Assembly (NCBI GenBank): GCA_049999765.1
Contig: JBNGIQ010009273.1
Location: 87,304-151,303, forward strand
Direction: 5' to 3'
Origin: Phaeoceros laevis
Taxonomy: Eukaryota; Anthocerotophyta; Anthocerotopsida; Notothyladales
Length of the DNA stretch: 64,000 nt
Part shown: in pieces, positions 1-11,879 of the stretch
Layout of the letters: every line of letters begins with the position of its first letter
Numbering within the stretch: the stretch's first letter is position 1
The notes under the pieces: model-generated
What the model was told of the DNA's origin: nothing
Seen by the model: the letters and a program-made list of their open reading frames with translations, nothing else
Database searches by the model: none
Made by a program: the position numbers and the translations under genes

Positions 1-245
1 TATCCTAGGACCCATGGTGCAGGTTGTTTAATGGTTGTCTTTGTCACATATTCGACATCTGCAGCCTCCACATCTGCAGCCTCCACTGTGCTCCGTTTCC
101 GCTTTTTGCCCCCTGCTAGTTGGGACCTTCCTGCCACAGCGGGATCCACATCCACATCATGGGTGCTCGATGCTATCTCCCCCTCCACAGCACGCGTGCG
201 TGTAGTTGATCGCGTGTTTCTTCCTGATCCTGGCCTACTTGGTAC

Positions 246-332
246 TGCTACAGATCCTTCAAGTCCTGCTACAGATCCTTCAGGTGCTGCTAAAGATCCT
301 TCAGGTGCTGCTACAGATCCTTCAGGTGCTTT
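246..332. repeat. 21-bp tandem repeat, about 4 copies
   Basis: Four imperfect copies of a unit like GCTGCTACAGATCCTTCAGGT stand head to tail. On the plus strand they would encode an ATDPSGA heptad repeat, but the surrounding CACTA transposase reads on the minus strand. The repeat lies just past the last recognisable transposase motif and may belong to a variable linker of that gene. Confidence 0.7.
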
Positions 333-2281
333 CTTCTTGTTCTTGTTTTTTGGGACTTTTGTCCGAATAGGCCACCACTCTTTCTTCGTCCTTGCCCACT
401 CCAAGTCTTCTCTGCTTGCACAACACTATCTTCGTTCCCCAGTACATGGTCCATTATTTTCTCACTCACATTTTTGGCTATGTGCATGGGGTCCAATAGA
501 TGTCGTATTAGCAAGTGCTGCATACAACACACGACAGGAATCAGCTCACATGCTGTACATGACTGAATGCTTTCATGGCAATCACACTATTTCACTTAAT
601 GCAATAACTTACCTCCCAGTATGGTAAATCCCACAACACGGATGGTTTGTCGCTGGTGACACCCCACAACTTGGGTTTTTTTTGTCTGGGTTTTTTTTGT
701 CTTTCTCGGGTGCCTGTGATCTTCTGTAGCTCTCCAATTTAATGTCCTCCGGTGTTGGCGCTTTTGGAGCAGGTCGGTGGTCCTCTCTACCATCAAACTT
801 ATCTTTTTCCGATGTTCGAAACACATGGTTCTTAGGCAACCACTTTCAGCAATTGTCATCATATAACATTTTGTGCAAGTAATGTGACTTCCGAGCATCT
901 AACTCATCCCAACATATCGGACATGCCCGATACCCTTTTGTCTGCAATTTTGATATCAGGGCATACCCTGGATAATCATGCATAGTCCACAGTAGCAGGC
1001 CCCTACACATGAAGTTTCTACTAGGATTGTCTTTGGCCTGGGACGCATCCTGTACTTGCACACCTATGTTCCACAACTCAAGCAAGTCATCCACAATTAA
1101 CTGTAAATAGGTGTCCGCAAGCTTCACTTGCTTTGGGCCCGGAATGATCATGGACAATAGTATATGCCCATTTTTAATGTTGAACCACGGTGGGACATTG
1201 TAGTTCACAAGCAGTACAGGCCATATGCTGTATCTGGAGCTTTGATGCCCAAAAGGGTTAAACCCATCTGATGACATCCCAAACCTGACGTTTCTAGGCT
1301 CACCTGCAAAGTCAGGGTACAATGCATCCACATGCTTCCATGCCTTCGAATCGGAAGGTGCGCGCATGACTCTATCGCTGCTACTATGGTTTGCATGCCA
1401 TGACATCGAAGCTGCTAATTCCTTGCATCTAAAAATTTTGTTGAATCCGTGGGAGCAACGGGAAGTACCTCACAACCTTAACTGCTACGTCCTTCCCCTT
1501 TGTCTTGGGCTTGTACCGGTCGGAGCCGCAGTGCACACATGTTTTTCGTATTTATGTGTTCTTTCCGGAAAAGCATGTAATCCTTGGGGCATGCGTGATA
1601 TGTGACATATGGCAACCCCATGCCTTGTAACATGCGCCTGATTTCAGAGCGATTCTTTGGCAAACAATTATCCGCAGGGAGCCCCATGGTGGATAATAAC
1701 AACAACAATGCATCCACAGAAACATCTGACCAGTAGTGAGTAATTTGGATGTTAAGGAGTAGCAGGACAAATGCCAACACACTGATGCGGGCACCTGTCC
1801 ACAAAGGTCGCACTGCTGCAGCATGCATGCGTTGTAACTCCTCGGGCAACTCATCCACAACCTCTTTGGGCATAGCGGCTAGACCCTCAACACCCCCCAT
1901 GGCTTCAATTAACTCAAGTGTTACCTGCTCCTCCTCTGGGATGGGGGCTTCATCGTCGGACTTGGTTGGAATGACAGGTTCAGGTTCACATGGTACTGTC
2001 AGATCAGGTTTGAAGGGTGTTGCTGCCAGGCCTCGTAGAGTTGCTGCAAGATCCTTATCTGCACGGTCAAGCACTTCTTTGCCCGCCTTTTGCTGGCTTC
2101 GTGGTAGTACGCACATGCTCGGTGCCACCACCTGTGGTTTCATACGCCGGGATACAAACGGTAAGCACATGCAGGCAAAAGAATGTTGTTCTCGGTGGCA
2201 ATGCATGACATGCTGGCCATACATGCCATCCATACATGAAGCATGGGTCATGAAATAGCTGTAATGCAAAGTGCTATGCAT
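311..2281 (-). pseudogene. CACTA (En/Spm) transposase, TNP2/Transposase_21 type, frameshifted
   Basis: Minus-strand relic of the main transposase of a CACTA DNA transposon, the nuclear enzyme that cuts and joins CACTA ends. Reading from 2281 leftwards: an acidic N-terminal part; a block with LPKNRSEIRRML and ACPKDYMLFRKEH; in another frame a zinc-binding stretch with CVHCGS followed by VRYFPLLPRIQQ; then SWHANH, PDFAGEPRNVRFGMSSDGFNPFG-type sequence (1406-1200), a PICWDEL segment, and LDPMHIAKNVSEKIMDH (near 500). These match the family order. At least three frame changes (near 1440, 840 and 590) break the gene. The catalytic C-terminal half would lie left of the window. Family assignment is from motif recognition; a functional copy is ruled out by the frameshifts. 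Confidence 0.88.
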
Positions 2282-2369
2282 ATCAACACAAGAAAGGGTT
2301 CAACGTTATGTAGGATACAACAAGTGTTTGCAATGGACACATGAACCAACTTCTATACTACCGGAAAGC

Positions 2370-3193
2370 CTAGTGCCCAGCTGGCACATTGTTTTCTACT
2401 ATGTATCTCTCCCACTCTTCATCTATGGCCTGCCACCATTCAGCATTGTTGTCAATAGCCCAATCGCTGTCCTTGTACCAATCATAGTCGACAAACACCT
2501 CTGCATTTTTCTCTATGGTCTTCGTGGCCACCGTACATATCCATTGGTCATGAGACTCATGCAAAAGCGAATGGCCATCACTCCGTTCCTCCCAGAGTGC
2601 ATTCGCAGCGGGGAGATAACTACCCTTGAGCTGTTGATATAGCCTGCCACATTCCCAAAGTGCACATTGCCATCCAAAAATGCGAGACCTGGTGCTTGCA
2701 GACCTTTTTCCAACAACTCCCGCCGTGTGATATTGTTGAAAGTGATGGCATACTTGCGAATGGCTGGGTGCCGAATCCTCTCTGACACCTGCTTCCATTC
2801 ATGCTGTGTGTATTCAGGCCCACCAAACACAAACAATGGCACTCCTTTTTCCCCGTCCTTCACCACAATCTTTTGAAGTGAAAACAAGCCCAAACCCATG
2901 GCAGGGTTTGTGGCTTCCTTGACTATCCACTTTCTGCCCCAATATGTGAAGGGTTCGTTGACAGGAATTGGACCGTCCCACCACATGCCCCACTCTCTTG
3001 GTCTACATCCTTTCAGCCGCGGATTATGCAAGACGTTAGCATCAAATGAGCCAGGCTTCGTAAACCCTTCTGCTGTGGGCACATAGGGGTGGCTGACAAA
3101 TTCACCCAGAGGTTCACTCTTAAGTTTCTCCCTAGGCCGGAGCCTCATGTGGCCACTTGCACGTGCCGCGGCCGGAAGTTGGTACCTTGCCAT
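2370..3193 (-). pseudogene. SET-domain protein, one frameshift
   Basis: Minus-strand reading frame from an ATG at 3193. After a basic N-terminal segment and a WWDGPIPV stretch comes a SET-like domain: an opening GLGLFSLQKI, a middle FDGN-like segment with AGYINSS (the position of the family's NHS/N motif) and a closing TKTIEKNAEVFVDYDWYK, matching the 'xExxxDYxxxY' end of SET domains. SET proteins are lysine methyltransferases of histones or other proteins. A one-base shift near 2640 separates the two halves, and no downstream pre- or post-SET cysteines were seen. It sits about 90 bp upstream of the CACTA transposase and on the same strand, so it may be a captured host gene or a second transposon gene. 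The substrate cannot be inferred. Confidence 0.68.
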
Positions 3194-3238
3194 AGGAGGT
3201 GGCTCTGCAATCGTGGGGGGGCACCCATACACGGACAA

Positions 3239-5225
3239 GTCCCCAAAGACAGCTGTAAACCAGGTCCTGCACCGCTATTTGCCAGCAGCATCGGGCACGC
3301 ATGCCTCCACCAATCTCGCAAGCTAGACACGGCCATGGATCATATGCACAGACCATCACAACGGGCAGGCACGAAATCACTAGAAAACTGTGGAGAGAGG
3401 CAGGGATGGGAATCGAACCTCAGCAGCATTTGCTTCTTCATGCAGCCCAAACCAGAGCTGATGTTGTGTGCACTTGCTGGCAGTCTGCATCGTCAGGCCC
3501 TTGCAGCGGCTGCACTTGCACGGGATTGTTGGATGCCTGTAGCCATGACGCTGCCTGCCGGCGCCAGTACCATGTCCCCGCGCCATGAAGGTCTTCGGTT
3601 TGGTACGTGGCCGAATAGGTCATTTTCAGCACGGGCAGATGTCGTTTTCAGTAGTTGCAAAGGTCATTTTCAGCACCGTAATGGTTTCCGGCCCGATAGG
3701 GTATGGCTTTATTGGGCCGTCACGAAGTAAGCACCTTTTACTTCATTGCAGGTGCAACTTACTACACCGGGAGCTGTAACTGCGCCCTACACCGGGGCAG
3801 TATTGTCCATACTCATAACCATATGAACTAGCTAGTTGATGAGCTCTGGCAACGACATAGCACCTACTCTAAGCTCGTGGATGGCCCAAACAACATCTCA
3901 AACTCAGCATCCACTATGCGAATGGTTTCATTCAAAGCGCCCATGAATCGTTTTGGTGGCCTTGTGATGCATGGTTCACAGCACGCGGCTCGCCTTCTCC
4001 TCTTGTTCTTGTATGTTCTGATCCACCTTCCGCTTGTTCTTGCGTGTGGTCACCCACCCATGAGTCACTTGGACTGCTTCTAGAATGGTGGGAATGTTGG
4101 GGGACCGTGGCCGATCCTCTCCTCCAATGGTTTTCGTGCAAGGTCGCTGGTCGGGCATAGGTGCTTGCCGTTTTGTCATCGCGCGCTCTTCATTCCTGGT
4201 CGAGCACGTCATTGAGGCCCTCTCACTCATGTCACGTATAGACTCAGCCCCTAGTCTGAGTGCATCTTGCTGCTTCTGAGCCCTCCCATGCAAGACAGTT
4301 CTTTTCCCCCGACCCGCGCTCATCTTCCCAACCAGTTTAATTTATGCAATACTACAATTGAATAGGCTGAAAGTGGTTCGCAAAAATCTTATGCGACCAC
4401 GACCAATCTGGCCTGCCCTCCTGCAAGGCACCGGTGCTTGCAGACGAAGTAAGCAAGTGAAAGTAATCGTGACATGGTGAGCCAAATTGGGGCCCGTCTC
4501 CGCCATTTGTCCATACCTCGTGGCCGAGTCCTTGCTGTGCATTCGAAAGGTAGAGAGAACACGCTTGCAAGCAGAGGATGTGATGGACCAGAACAAGGAG
4601 AGTCAGATATACCCCTTCCCTTAAACTAATTCGTTACCTGCTGACCATGAAGCTAAGGTACGGACCTTCCACTTCGCAGTTCCTGATTTCTTGTGAGTTA
4701 CAGTCAACATGAACATTTGGGACCTGATATCCATCAACGAGTAAGCCTATGAGAGCAGATGTTGAGATATCTAGGACTAACCTTGCCCAGGAGAGGCAAC
4801 TGTAGTTAACTCCTTCACAACAAGCTCAATAAGCTTGGGGACAAAGTCAAAACCCTGCAACCAGGTATCCCAGGCAACTCGCAAGGAATGCTTCAGCCTG
4901 CCAACAACCACCTTGCATTGAGGCAAAGACAGAAATCTTACACTGCTTGTGGCCTTCCTACAAGCACCAAATGAGCTTATCTAACCTCATTCCAATGAAC
5001 ACGATGCCAGGTGACATCTTACCAAGGTTGCATGGATGCCATAAAGACCACTCTCAGTGTATATGGAATTGAATGCGGTGAACGACTAAACTTTTTCATA
5101 CTTGTTGAGCACTCGTGTATCTGCATTTGGTGCAACCCAGGCATGTCGTAAAGACGATCACAATTGCAACCAGAAATGGAAAGAATAAGAAACAAGCCCA
5201 CGACCACAGACACAAATGAGATTAC
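3239..5225. other. No recognisable gene; degenerate transposon-like DNA
   Basis: I see no conserved protein here. A minus-strand open stretch at 3976-4323 is rich in Arg, Lys and Glu but matches nothing I know. Near 3620-3690 the phrase GGTCATTTTCAGCAC occurs twice, about 45 bp apart. Confidence 0.4.
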
Positions 5226-5345
5226 AAGATTAAATTGTGGACATGTATGCAAGATGTTGATGTATGCAACTCCTTGGCCCTCGGTCGTTCAGTCTAAGTT
5301 CCAGCTCATTGGCCTTGGGCCTCAAGCTCCTTGGCCTCAAGCTCC
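5226..5345 (+). repeat. Repeat shared with 10664-10940, including a PPR-motif scrap
   Basis: An ATTGTGGACATGTATGCAAG segment, which encodes VDMYARC as in PPR proteins, is followed by the phrases GGTCGTTCAGTCTAAGTTCC and GCTCATTGGCC. The same order of phrases recurs at about 10664-10940 inside an intron of the TNPA-like gene. It is a dispersed repeat that carries a PPR gene scrap. Confidence 0.65.
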
Positions 5346-5525
5346 TTGGCCCTTGGCTAAAAAACTGTTTTTTCAGTCAAACTCTCCGATCCTTGGCCCT
5401 TGGCCTCCCAACGTTTTTTCCAGTTCCTTGTCCCTTGGCCTTACAGCTGATTTACAGTCCGTTTCCCAGTTCCTTGGCCCTTGGTCTCAAGCTCCTTGTC
5501 CCTTGGTCTCACATACTTGGTTTTT
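5270..5525 (+). repeat. CTTGGCC-rich degenerate minisatellite
   Basis: Many copies of CTCCTTGGCC, CCTTGGCCCTTGG and CTTGGTCTCAAGCTCCTTG follow each other with variable spacing. It looks like slippage-expanded sequence and extends the dispersed repeat at 5226-5345. Confidence 0.7.
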
Positions 5526-6884
5526 TTCAGTTCCCTGCACCTCTTTCTCAAACGGAGAGACTTCTTTACTCCTTCAGCCTCGGAAACAGTCAACCTATAT
5601 AGGCTTTGACTGAGTAAAGCTTTGCTGTTACATGGGCATTTGCCCTGATCTGCCTGTGCAACTTTGCGACAAATGTTTTTATGGTGTCACCAGTGTAGGC
5701 CATCCGCTCTCTCGGTTTATTATCTGGGCAAAAACAGCAAGCCAGGCAAAGTGTCAGCAGCTGAGAGGTCATGGACATGACTTTGCATCAAGAGTGAGGG
5801 TACTCACCTTAGCAAGATTGTTGAAGGTACCAAATGTGATGAAGCCATTTGCCCTATAGCAGGGCATTCTTCTTGCATTCAACAACTCTTGCAGCTATGT
5901 TAATGGTGTAGATGTTCTCTAGATATTCTGTAGAATAGTCAAACGTTGCAAAGTTTGAGGGTCACAAGAGGCCAGTTATAGACAAGCTTAAAAACTTTCG
6001 TTCCTTTGGCCTCCATATAGCTCTTCAGACACTTTGTAGGCTGCACAAAATAGCAAGCATGCACCCCGTTTAGCACAGATTATGACTTGAAGAAGCAGTT
6101 TCATGGAGTCTCATGTCCCAAGAAGGAAAGGGCATATACCAAAGACTTTTGGTAAAACTTCTCCAACTGCGCAGTGCCCAAGGGCGGCCACTGATGGACA
6201 GAGTGAACGATCTGATAGTGCATGCCTTATGAGATCGTCTGAACATCGGTGGCCACCCTTACGCACCTGGCCTCTATGTATGAATAGACTGACCAATAAC
6301 TAGAGCACAAACACTTCGTACTACATTTTCTGGACATCTAGGAAAAAAAGAAGCATGATCACATACTTCAATGAGAAGCCTGATCACTTACTTCAATAAG
6401 ACGTTTCCTTCTAGCAGGATCAATGCCTTGTACACCAGAGATCATCTTCTCGTACACCAAAGATCATCTTCTGGTCTCCACCGTACTCCTTCGTACTTGA
6501 GCACCTTAGAGCTGGCATAGGTACAACCTGAAATGAAATGCACATTTGGACCCTGCTTAGTGCAAATAGAGCTCACAAGATTCAAAACTCACCAGATTCT
6601 TGAATCTTGTGAGCTCTGCTTGCACTTAGCATTTACCTCTGAAGAAAAGAAACCACAAAAGCTAAGCTTAAGGAGGAAACAGTGTATTCCTTGGCTATAG
6701 AAGGTGACCTCGAAGAAGGTGGGAACCTTGGAAGGAGGAACTGAGAAACTTCACAACATAGGAGTGTCATACACTGCATCCTTCAGTAACAAATCCAACG
6801 AGGCCTATATCACATGCCTATATCACAGGCCTCATTGGATTTATCACAGAAGGATACAGCTAGGGAAATGTTAGCCTTTGGAAG
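5526..6884. other. No recognisable gene
   Basis: Short open stretches only, none with a motif I recognise. The phrases TTCAAAACTCACCAGATTCTTGAATC and a near-inverted partner near 6585-6615 suggest a small hairpin. Confidence 0.4.
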
Positions 6885-7420
6885 CACTGGAGCCTTGAAG
6901 AAGAGCAGACAACTTCACTCACAGATTGTGAAAAGACGACTACTGGAAAAGGGACTCATGGGAAATTGCCTGGTGCAGAACTGCAGGAAGTGAGGAAACA
7001 GATCGGGCGTGCATGAGCCTTTAGAGAAGGAATGCATGAACAGCAATTCCATTGGCAGAATGACCTGGCACAAGTAATGGCTGATGGACTTCCCGTCGCA
7101 TCACCCATTCCTTGGGCCAGGTCATTCTGTCCACAAGGATAAGGCAGCTGGGAAATGGATGCCACGATTTTGAGAGCATTGGTGGCTTCACAATGGACCA
7201 TGTGTTTTCCTGGCACAAGATGTGGCAACATGTGGCTGCAAATGAAGGCACCGTCACGGCTACCCACACATAGCCACGTGGCTGTTATAATGGCATCATT
7301 GATCTTCTTGCGCGTGCTGGCCAATTAGATGAGGTAGAGAAGATGCTAATGTCTTGCGAAGGCCAAAGTAATGTTGTGGGCTTGACGTCTTTGTTGATTG
7401 CCTGCAATAAAGTGCTGCTC
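6885..7420 (+). pseudogene. PPR protein relic
   Basis: Plus-strand fragments of a pentatricopeptide-repeat protein, an organelle RNA-binding family. One frame gives SRQLHSQIVKRRLLEKG followed by GNCLVQN, the typical 'RxLHxxIVKxGLxxD..xGNxLVxMY' start of a PPR block. About 300 bp later another frame gives YNGIIDLLARAGQLDEVEKM, matching the conserved C-terminal block of plant PLS-class proteins. Stops and frame changes lie between, so this is a dead copy. Confidence 0.72.
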
Positions 7421-7550
7421 ATGTTTACCACCGACCACGAGCATGAAAACACAGATGTTTATGTACAACTAATGAATCAAGTCCAAGTGTTTTTTGCCAT
7501 CCAACAGTTCTACTGTGTAGTAGAGACAATTGTAGCTCCAGGTTCCTCAC

Positions 7551-8015
7551 CTTCGTTCCAAGATCCATGAGGGCAATTGCCATGTTGTTCTTAGCACTTT
7601 CGAAATTAGGAGATATAGCATGCGCAAGACACCTGTGATCTGAGTTGACATCCTTGGGCAGATCCATACGGTCCCCCCATCCCCCACCCACCCCATGACA
7701 GGAAGACTCTCTAGTCAATTTCGCAAAGCATACTAGGACTCTGCAGATGACCAGGAGCTGTGATCCCCTACCACACAGCTTTGCTCGTACAACAGACTGC
7801 ACCAACATCTGGACATCCTTAGTTCAGAGCACCTCTCGTAGCACGCAATAGCTGATTCCAGATCCCCTCGATTCTTGTAAATGACACCCATGTTGCAGTA
7901 GGCCTCAGCGTACATAGGCCTAGTTGTAGCTGCTTGCTCATAACAACTAAGAGCCATATCATACTGCATCATCTCAGAGTAGACAACTCCCAGATTGTAG
8001 GTGTTGGAGAGTGGA
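7551..8015 (-). pseudogene. SPY: Fragment of SPINDLY-like O-fucosyltransferase (TPR region)
   Basis: Two neighbouring exons of the TPR superhelix of the plant nucleocytoplasmic protein O-fucosyltransferase SPINDLY. The upstream exon (about 8015-7833) encodes NLGVVYSEMMQYDMALSCYE and AEAYCNMGVIYKNRGDLESA. The next (7632-7551) encodes SPNFESAKNNMAIALMDLGTK. Both keep consensus splice sites: donor GAG/GTGCTC at 7832, acceptor CAG/GTGTCT at 7633, donor AAG/GTGAGG at 7550. The two exons join in frame through a split Arg codon. No catalytic domain or other exons were found nearby, so this is a genomic fragment rather than a gene. Retained splice sites show it was copied as DNA, not from mRNA. It lies between CACTA genes, which fits capture by a transposon. 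Confidence 0.83.
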
Positions 8016-8035
8016 GCCTTAGTACGCATGCACAC

Positions 8036-9028
8036 CTGCTATGCGTCTGCAACAAAAAAGGACTGACCCTGCCCCCCATGACAGCACATGCTTCGGAAAG
8101 GCAATGATAAGTAGCATTGTGAGGATGAATCCTGGCAACTAGCATCTCCTCATAACAGAGATGCTCAGCGATTCGGAGTTCCTTGCATTGAGCTCGAGCT
8201 TAGTGGAAGGACATCCGAATCCCTGAGCATCTCTACAACCAGAAATGAGATGAGATTCCCTCGAAAACACCAGCACTTTGGCTACGTTTAGGCTATGTCA
8301 TGTCGTTTGGGATGAATACAGGAGCATCCACCAAGCTCCCACATTTCGCATACATGTGCTGCAGATGTGCGAACTATGCAGCTTCTAAGACTATGCCAAA
8401 ACGATCCTAAAAAGCCCTCACTTGCGAGGTAACGGAACGGCAAAGTACCCGTTACGGACTGTAACGTCAGGTCCGTAGCGGTTACTTCGTTGCAGGGGCA
8501 GATTACAACGGACGGATATGTAAAAGCGCCTTACATCCGTCAAGAGGAAGTGACCAGTGCTGCCCCAGCCGACGGGCATGCCTGCTGGCCGCGCCGTTGT
8601 GTCGCACCCGCGAACATGCTTCCATTGACAATGCAATAATGGAGCGGATGAAAAAGGCGATGAAAAAGGCGCGCGCGGGAAGTAGTAGGGTTTAGGGGAG
8701 ACGCTTCTTCTCCCGAAATTGGAAGTCAGCTGCTTCTTCTTCGTGAATCCTGACTCCCGCCGGTCATACCCCGTGCCACCAACAAGCTTCAGAGGTGCTC
8801 CTAAGTGTGTGTTTTGTTAGGCAGGTGGCGTACAGTACTTGCGGTTTGGGGTTTGTTAAGGACGCCAACGCTGAGCGGGACACCATTGGAGGTTAGGTCA
8901 CTCTTTGATTTCTTGCCGACCGCATTGTTTGCACTCTACTGTTTGTTTTTGGTGCGGACACCCTGAGATGCATGCTTCCAGCTAAATGGTGATGTGGGTA
9001 TGGCTAGAATTTGCAAGCAGCAGGCGCC
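8036..9028. other. Spacer upstream of TNPA-like gene
   Basis: No convincing coding sequence. Around 8430-8555 there are several near-repeats of GTAACGG/CCGTTAC in both orientations, which could be transposase-binding or promoter-proximal sites of the gene that starts at 9029. Confidence 0.4.
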
Positions 9029-11599
9029 ATGGCTGGTGCTGGACGAAAGAGAGGCACCCCGTCCGGGAAGAAATCCCGGCCTACGAAGAAGCCGAAGGCC
9101 GTGGAGGGCCAAAGTGTCCCGGACACAGCTGTGGCTGTGGGCGGGGTTGCAGGAGATGGCGAGCCGGTGCGCATGCCTGCTCCGTTAGCTGGACAGCCGG
9201 CGTCAGATGGAGAGGCTGCGTCATCTGGGCAGCCTGCAGGTGAGGGTGTCCGAGCCAAAAATGGGGGGCCAGTCAACCGCGTACAAGAGTTCATGAGGTT
9301 GTTCAAGTGCAGTCGGGAAGAAGCGGAGCAGGCGTGTGACGAGACAGAGAGAATTGTTGAAAGGAACAGGAACTGGATCAGAAACCGTGTGAGTGCTAAG
9401 CCACCAGAGAGGTTGCCGCGTGCTCGGGAGGGTGAAGGTGAAGGGGTTCCGCGTGCTCGAGAGGGTGAAGGGGTTCCACCCTCGGAGGAGAAGGAGGGAG
9501 GTGATGATGACTTCGATGAAGACGGGGCTGCAAGGAATGATGGTCATGTGAGGCCTGAGAGGAGACGCCGTGCCTACAGGGGACGTTCGAAATTGAGTAC
9601 TTTGGTGACCATCCCTCCTGACCATGTTGATCCCGATTCAGGTGATGTGTGAGGCATTGGCCTTGGTATCCATTAGTTTATGTATCGTTCAGTTCTGGTT
9701 CTGGTGGTGTTTGAGCTTCGTTAACTTTCTATCACATTTGCACTTTGTGGGTGCAGGGTGGATTATCAACCCCGACTCCATAGCCAAGTTGCAGACCATT
9801 TTCAGACAGGGAATTCGTGAATTCTGCACTCCACTGACTTATGATTTTTACAATTTGACCAGGACGGACCAATTCAAATTTCAAACACACGTTGAGAAGC
9901 AGATCGAAGGCAAGATCAACATGGGGCATGCGGTAGACCAATTCATTAACACCCAGCTGCGGGATTGGCGGAACAACACCATGCGGGAGGCCAAGAGGTA
10001 TGTCAAGGGGCAGAAGGACGCGCAGTACTTGCCTAAAGGGGTGAAGGAACCACAGTGGAGGCAGATGGTGGACTTGGAACGGAGGAAGTGGACAGGGGAG
10101 ATCCCAAAGAGCCAGCAGCAACGCCTTGCTGACACAAGGAAGGCCAATGGCACTTTTACGGCTCCAAATTGCCTTGGGGCTGACGGCAGGACCAAGTTCA
10201 AGGACAAGGTCCTTAAGAAGTATGTGTGTGGACCCACGGAGGCCGAGTCTGAGCATTGCCTGCGGACCAAAGGTAAGGCACTAGATAAATTGGAGGCGTA
10301 TTGGAAGGCCAACAACATCACACCTCCGCAGACGAGGGCCGAAGCTGCAGCTGCAGCGGCAACATCAACAGAGAAGGTCACTGCGCAAGAGCGATGGGAG
10401 GACCTATTGGAAGCAGGGTACCCTGTAGGAGAGGCTAACGGTGAGAGATTTTTAACCAATGAATGTATTGGATTCTGGTTATGTGCGATCTGAGCCACAC
10501 TAATGCGATATCGTGGCTTGCATAGAGGCTGTGATTCGATGCTTGGCGGGCAAGCTTGTTGTGGACGATGGAAGCTGGATGCACGGATTGGCAGATAGAA
10601 TCAGTAAGTATAGGTTAGAAGTATATGTTGGTTTTTTCAGTTATGCCTGTACGTGGACATGTATGCAAATTGTGGACATGTATGCAAGATGTTGGAAGGT
10701 GCACGGCAACTGTTTGACAGTCTGGCTACAAGGGCTGCCGTAACGTGCCCTGATTTTGTGAATGGGTGTGCTGAGTAGGAGTGTGTCACCATTGCTAAGG
10801 CTTGCCGCCACATCTCTGCAGACCTTATGCAGCAACATTGCATTCCTTGTCCCTTGGCATTTCTCAGTCAGCTGGTCCTCACTCCTTGGCCCTCAGTCGT
10901 TCAGTATAAGTTCCAGCTCATTGGCTCTGGGCCTCAAGCTCCTTGCCCTTAAATGCGTAGGATTTTGGTTGTACTTACCCGGTTAGTGAGCTGACAACCT
11001 GTTTGCCTGCAGGTGCCATGACCGATGCTGGCTTGTGCAAGCCGAAGGTTCCTGCAAAGGCAGCGCAGCCCCCGCCTGCTGCCGATGTGCCCACACAACA
11101 GCTGCAAACCCCGACTAAGAAGAGGAAAGATGGGCCTAATTCGTTGGGCAGTGTCATCGTGAAAGCCACACCACCAAGCAAGGTGGAGGGGAGCAGGAAG
11201 AGAAAGACAAAGAAGGGGGAAGAAAAGATGCGCAAGCGGGTAAACAGGCATGAAGCGGAGAAGAGAGAGAGGGCCTTGCAAACATGTGCACGGTGGGCCG
11301 AATTGAATCAGATGGAGAGAGTGACAGCAGCCGATGAGGTGGAGTATCAAAGGTTGAGCATGTCCCTTAATTTCGATACATCCATTCCCCCTTTGTGAAG
11401 GGGGCAGCTTGATTTTTTTCGTGGTGTGAAGTTGATGGCCGTTCAAAGGGCTGCTCTAGATGCGCTGCAGGGAGGCGATGAGGCTACGACGAGCAAGGCC
11501 AAGAAGGGGACAGACTCCAGGACAGGTGACGCCGCCTCCGACGGTGATGGCACAAGTGGTGACTCTTCAGACGAGGCAACCGATGACGATAGTCAGTGA
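9029..11599 (+). pseudogene. TNPA-like CACTA accessory protein (Transposase_24-like), 4 exons, one premature stop
   Basis: Four exons can be joined by frame and splice signals: 9029-9641 (donor CAG/GTGATG), 9757-10440 (donor ACG/GTGAGA), 10526-10603 (donor TCA/GTAAGT) and 11013-11599. They give about 653 codons. The N-terminus is Lys/Arg/Pro-rich, followed by a Glu/Asp segment. The middle (10060-10230) has WRQMVDLERRKW, SQQQRLADTRKANG and a following GADGR, the layout I associate with the plant Ptta/En/Spm Transposase_24 domain. The C-terminus is charged, first basic and then Asp/Ser-rich. One in-frame TGA at 11396 interrupts it; it is one C-to-T step from CGA. The gene reads toward a CACTA terminus 1.3 kb away, fitting the DNA-binding second protein of such elements. 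The family call is moderate. Confidence 0.62.
10664..10955 (+). repeat. PPR scrap and CTTGG repeat inside an intron
   Basis: Inside the third intron of the TNPA-like gene lies ATTGTGGACATGTATGCAAG (VDMYARC), and then a shifted frame reading RQLFDSLATRAAVT, both PPR hallmarks. CTCCTTGGCCCTCAGTCG-type sequence follows. The same pieces in the same order occur at 5226-5345. Confidence 0.65.
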
Positions 11600-11879
11600 C
11601 GATTGTTTCTTTTTTAAGTCTACAAGCTATGTAGCTAGAAGCTATGCAGGTTTTGCAGCCATGCCGTGCTGGAGGAAGGGTTTTTTAGAGTATGGGCACA
11701 TGGAAAGCCATGAGCTTGCGGTGGTGCTGCATGCCTTGCAAGCATGCAGGGAGAGCCGGCTCGTTTTTGTTTTTTGCAGGCAAACAAAACAGAAACCATG
11801 AAAGTAACGTCGTCGATTCAACGCACCGCAAAAGCACATCGATATACATGAAAACAGGTGACAAATTGGGTAATATGTA

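Noticed and set aside
31-627. Long plus-strand open stretch at the window start
   Set aside because: It is antisense to the CACTA transposase relic and owes its length to the 21-bp tandem repeat.
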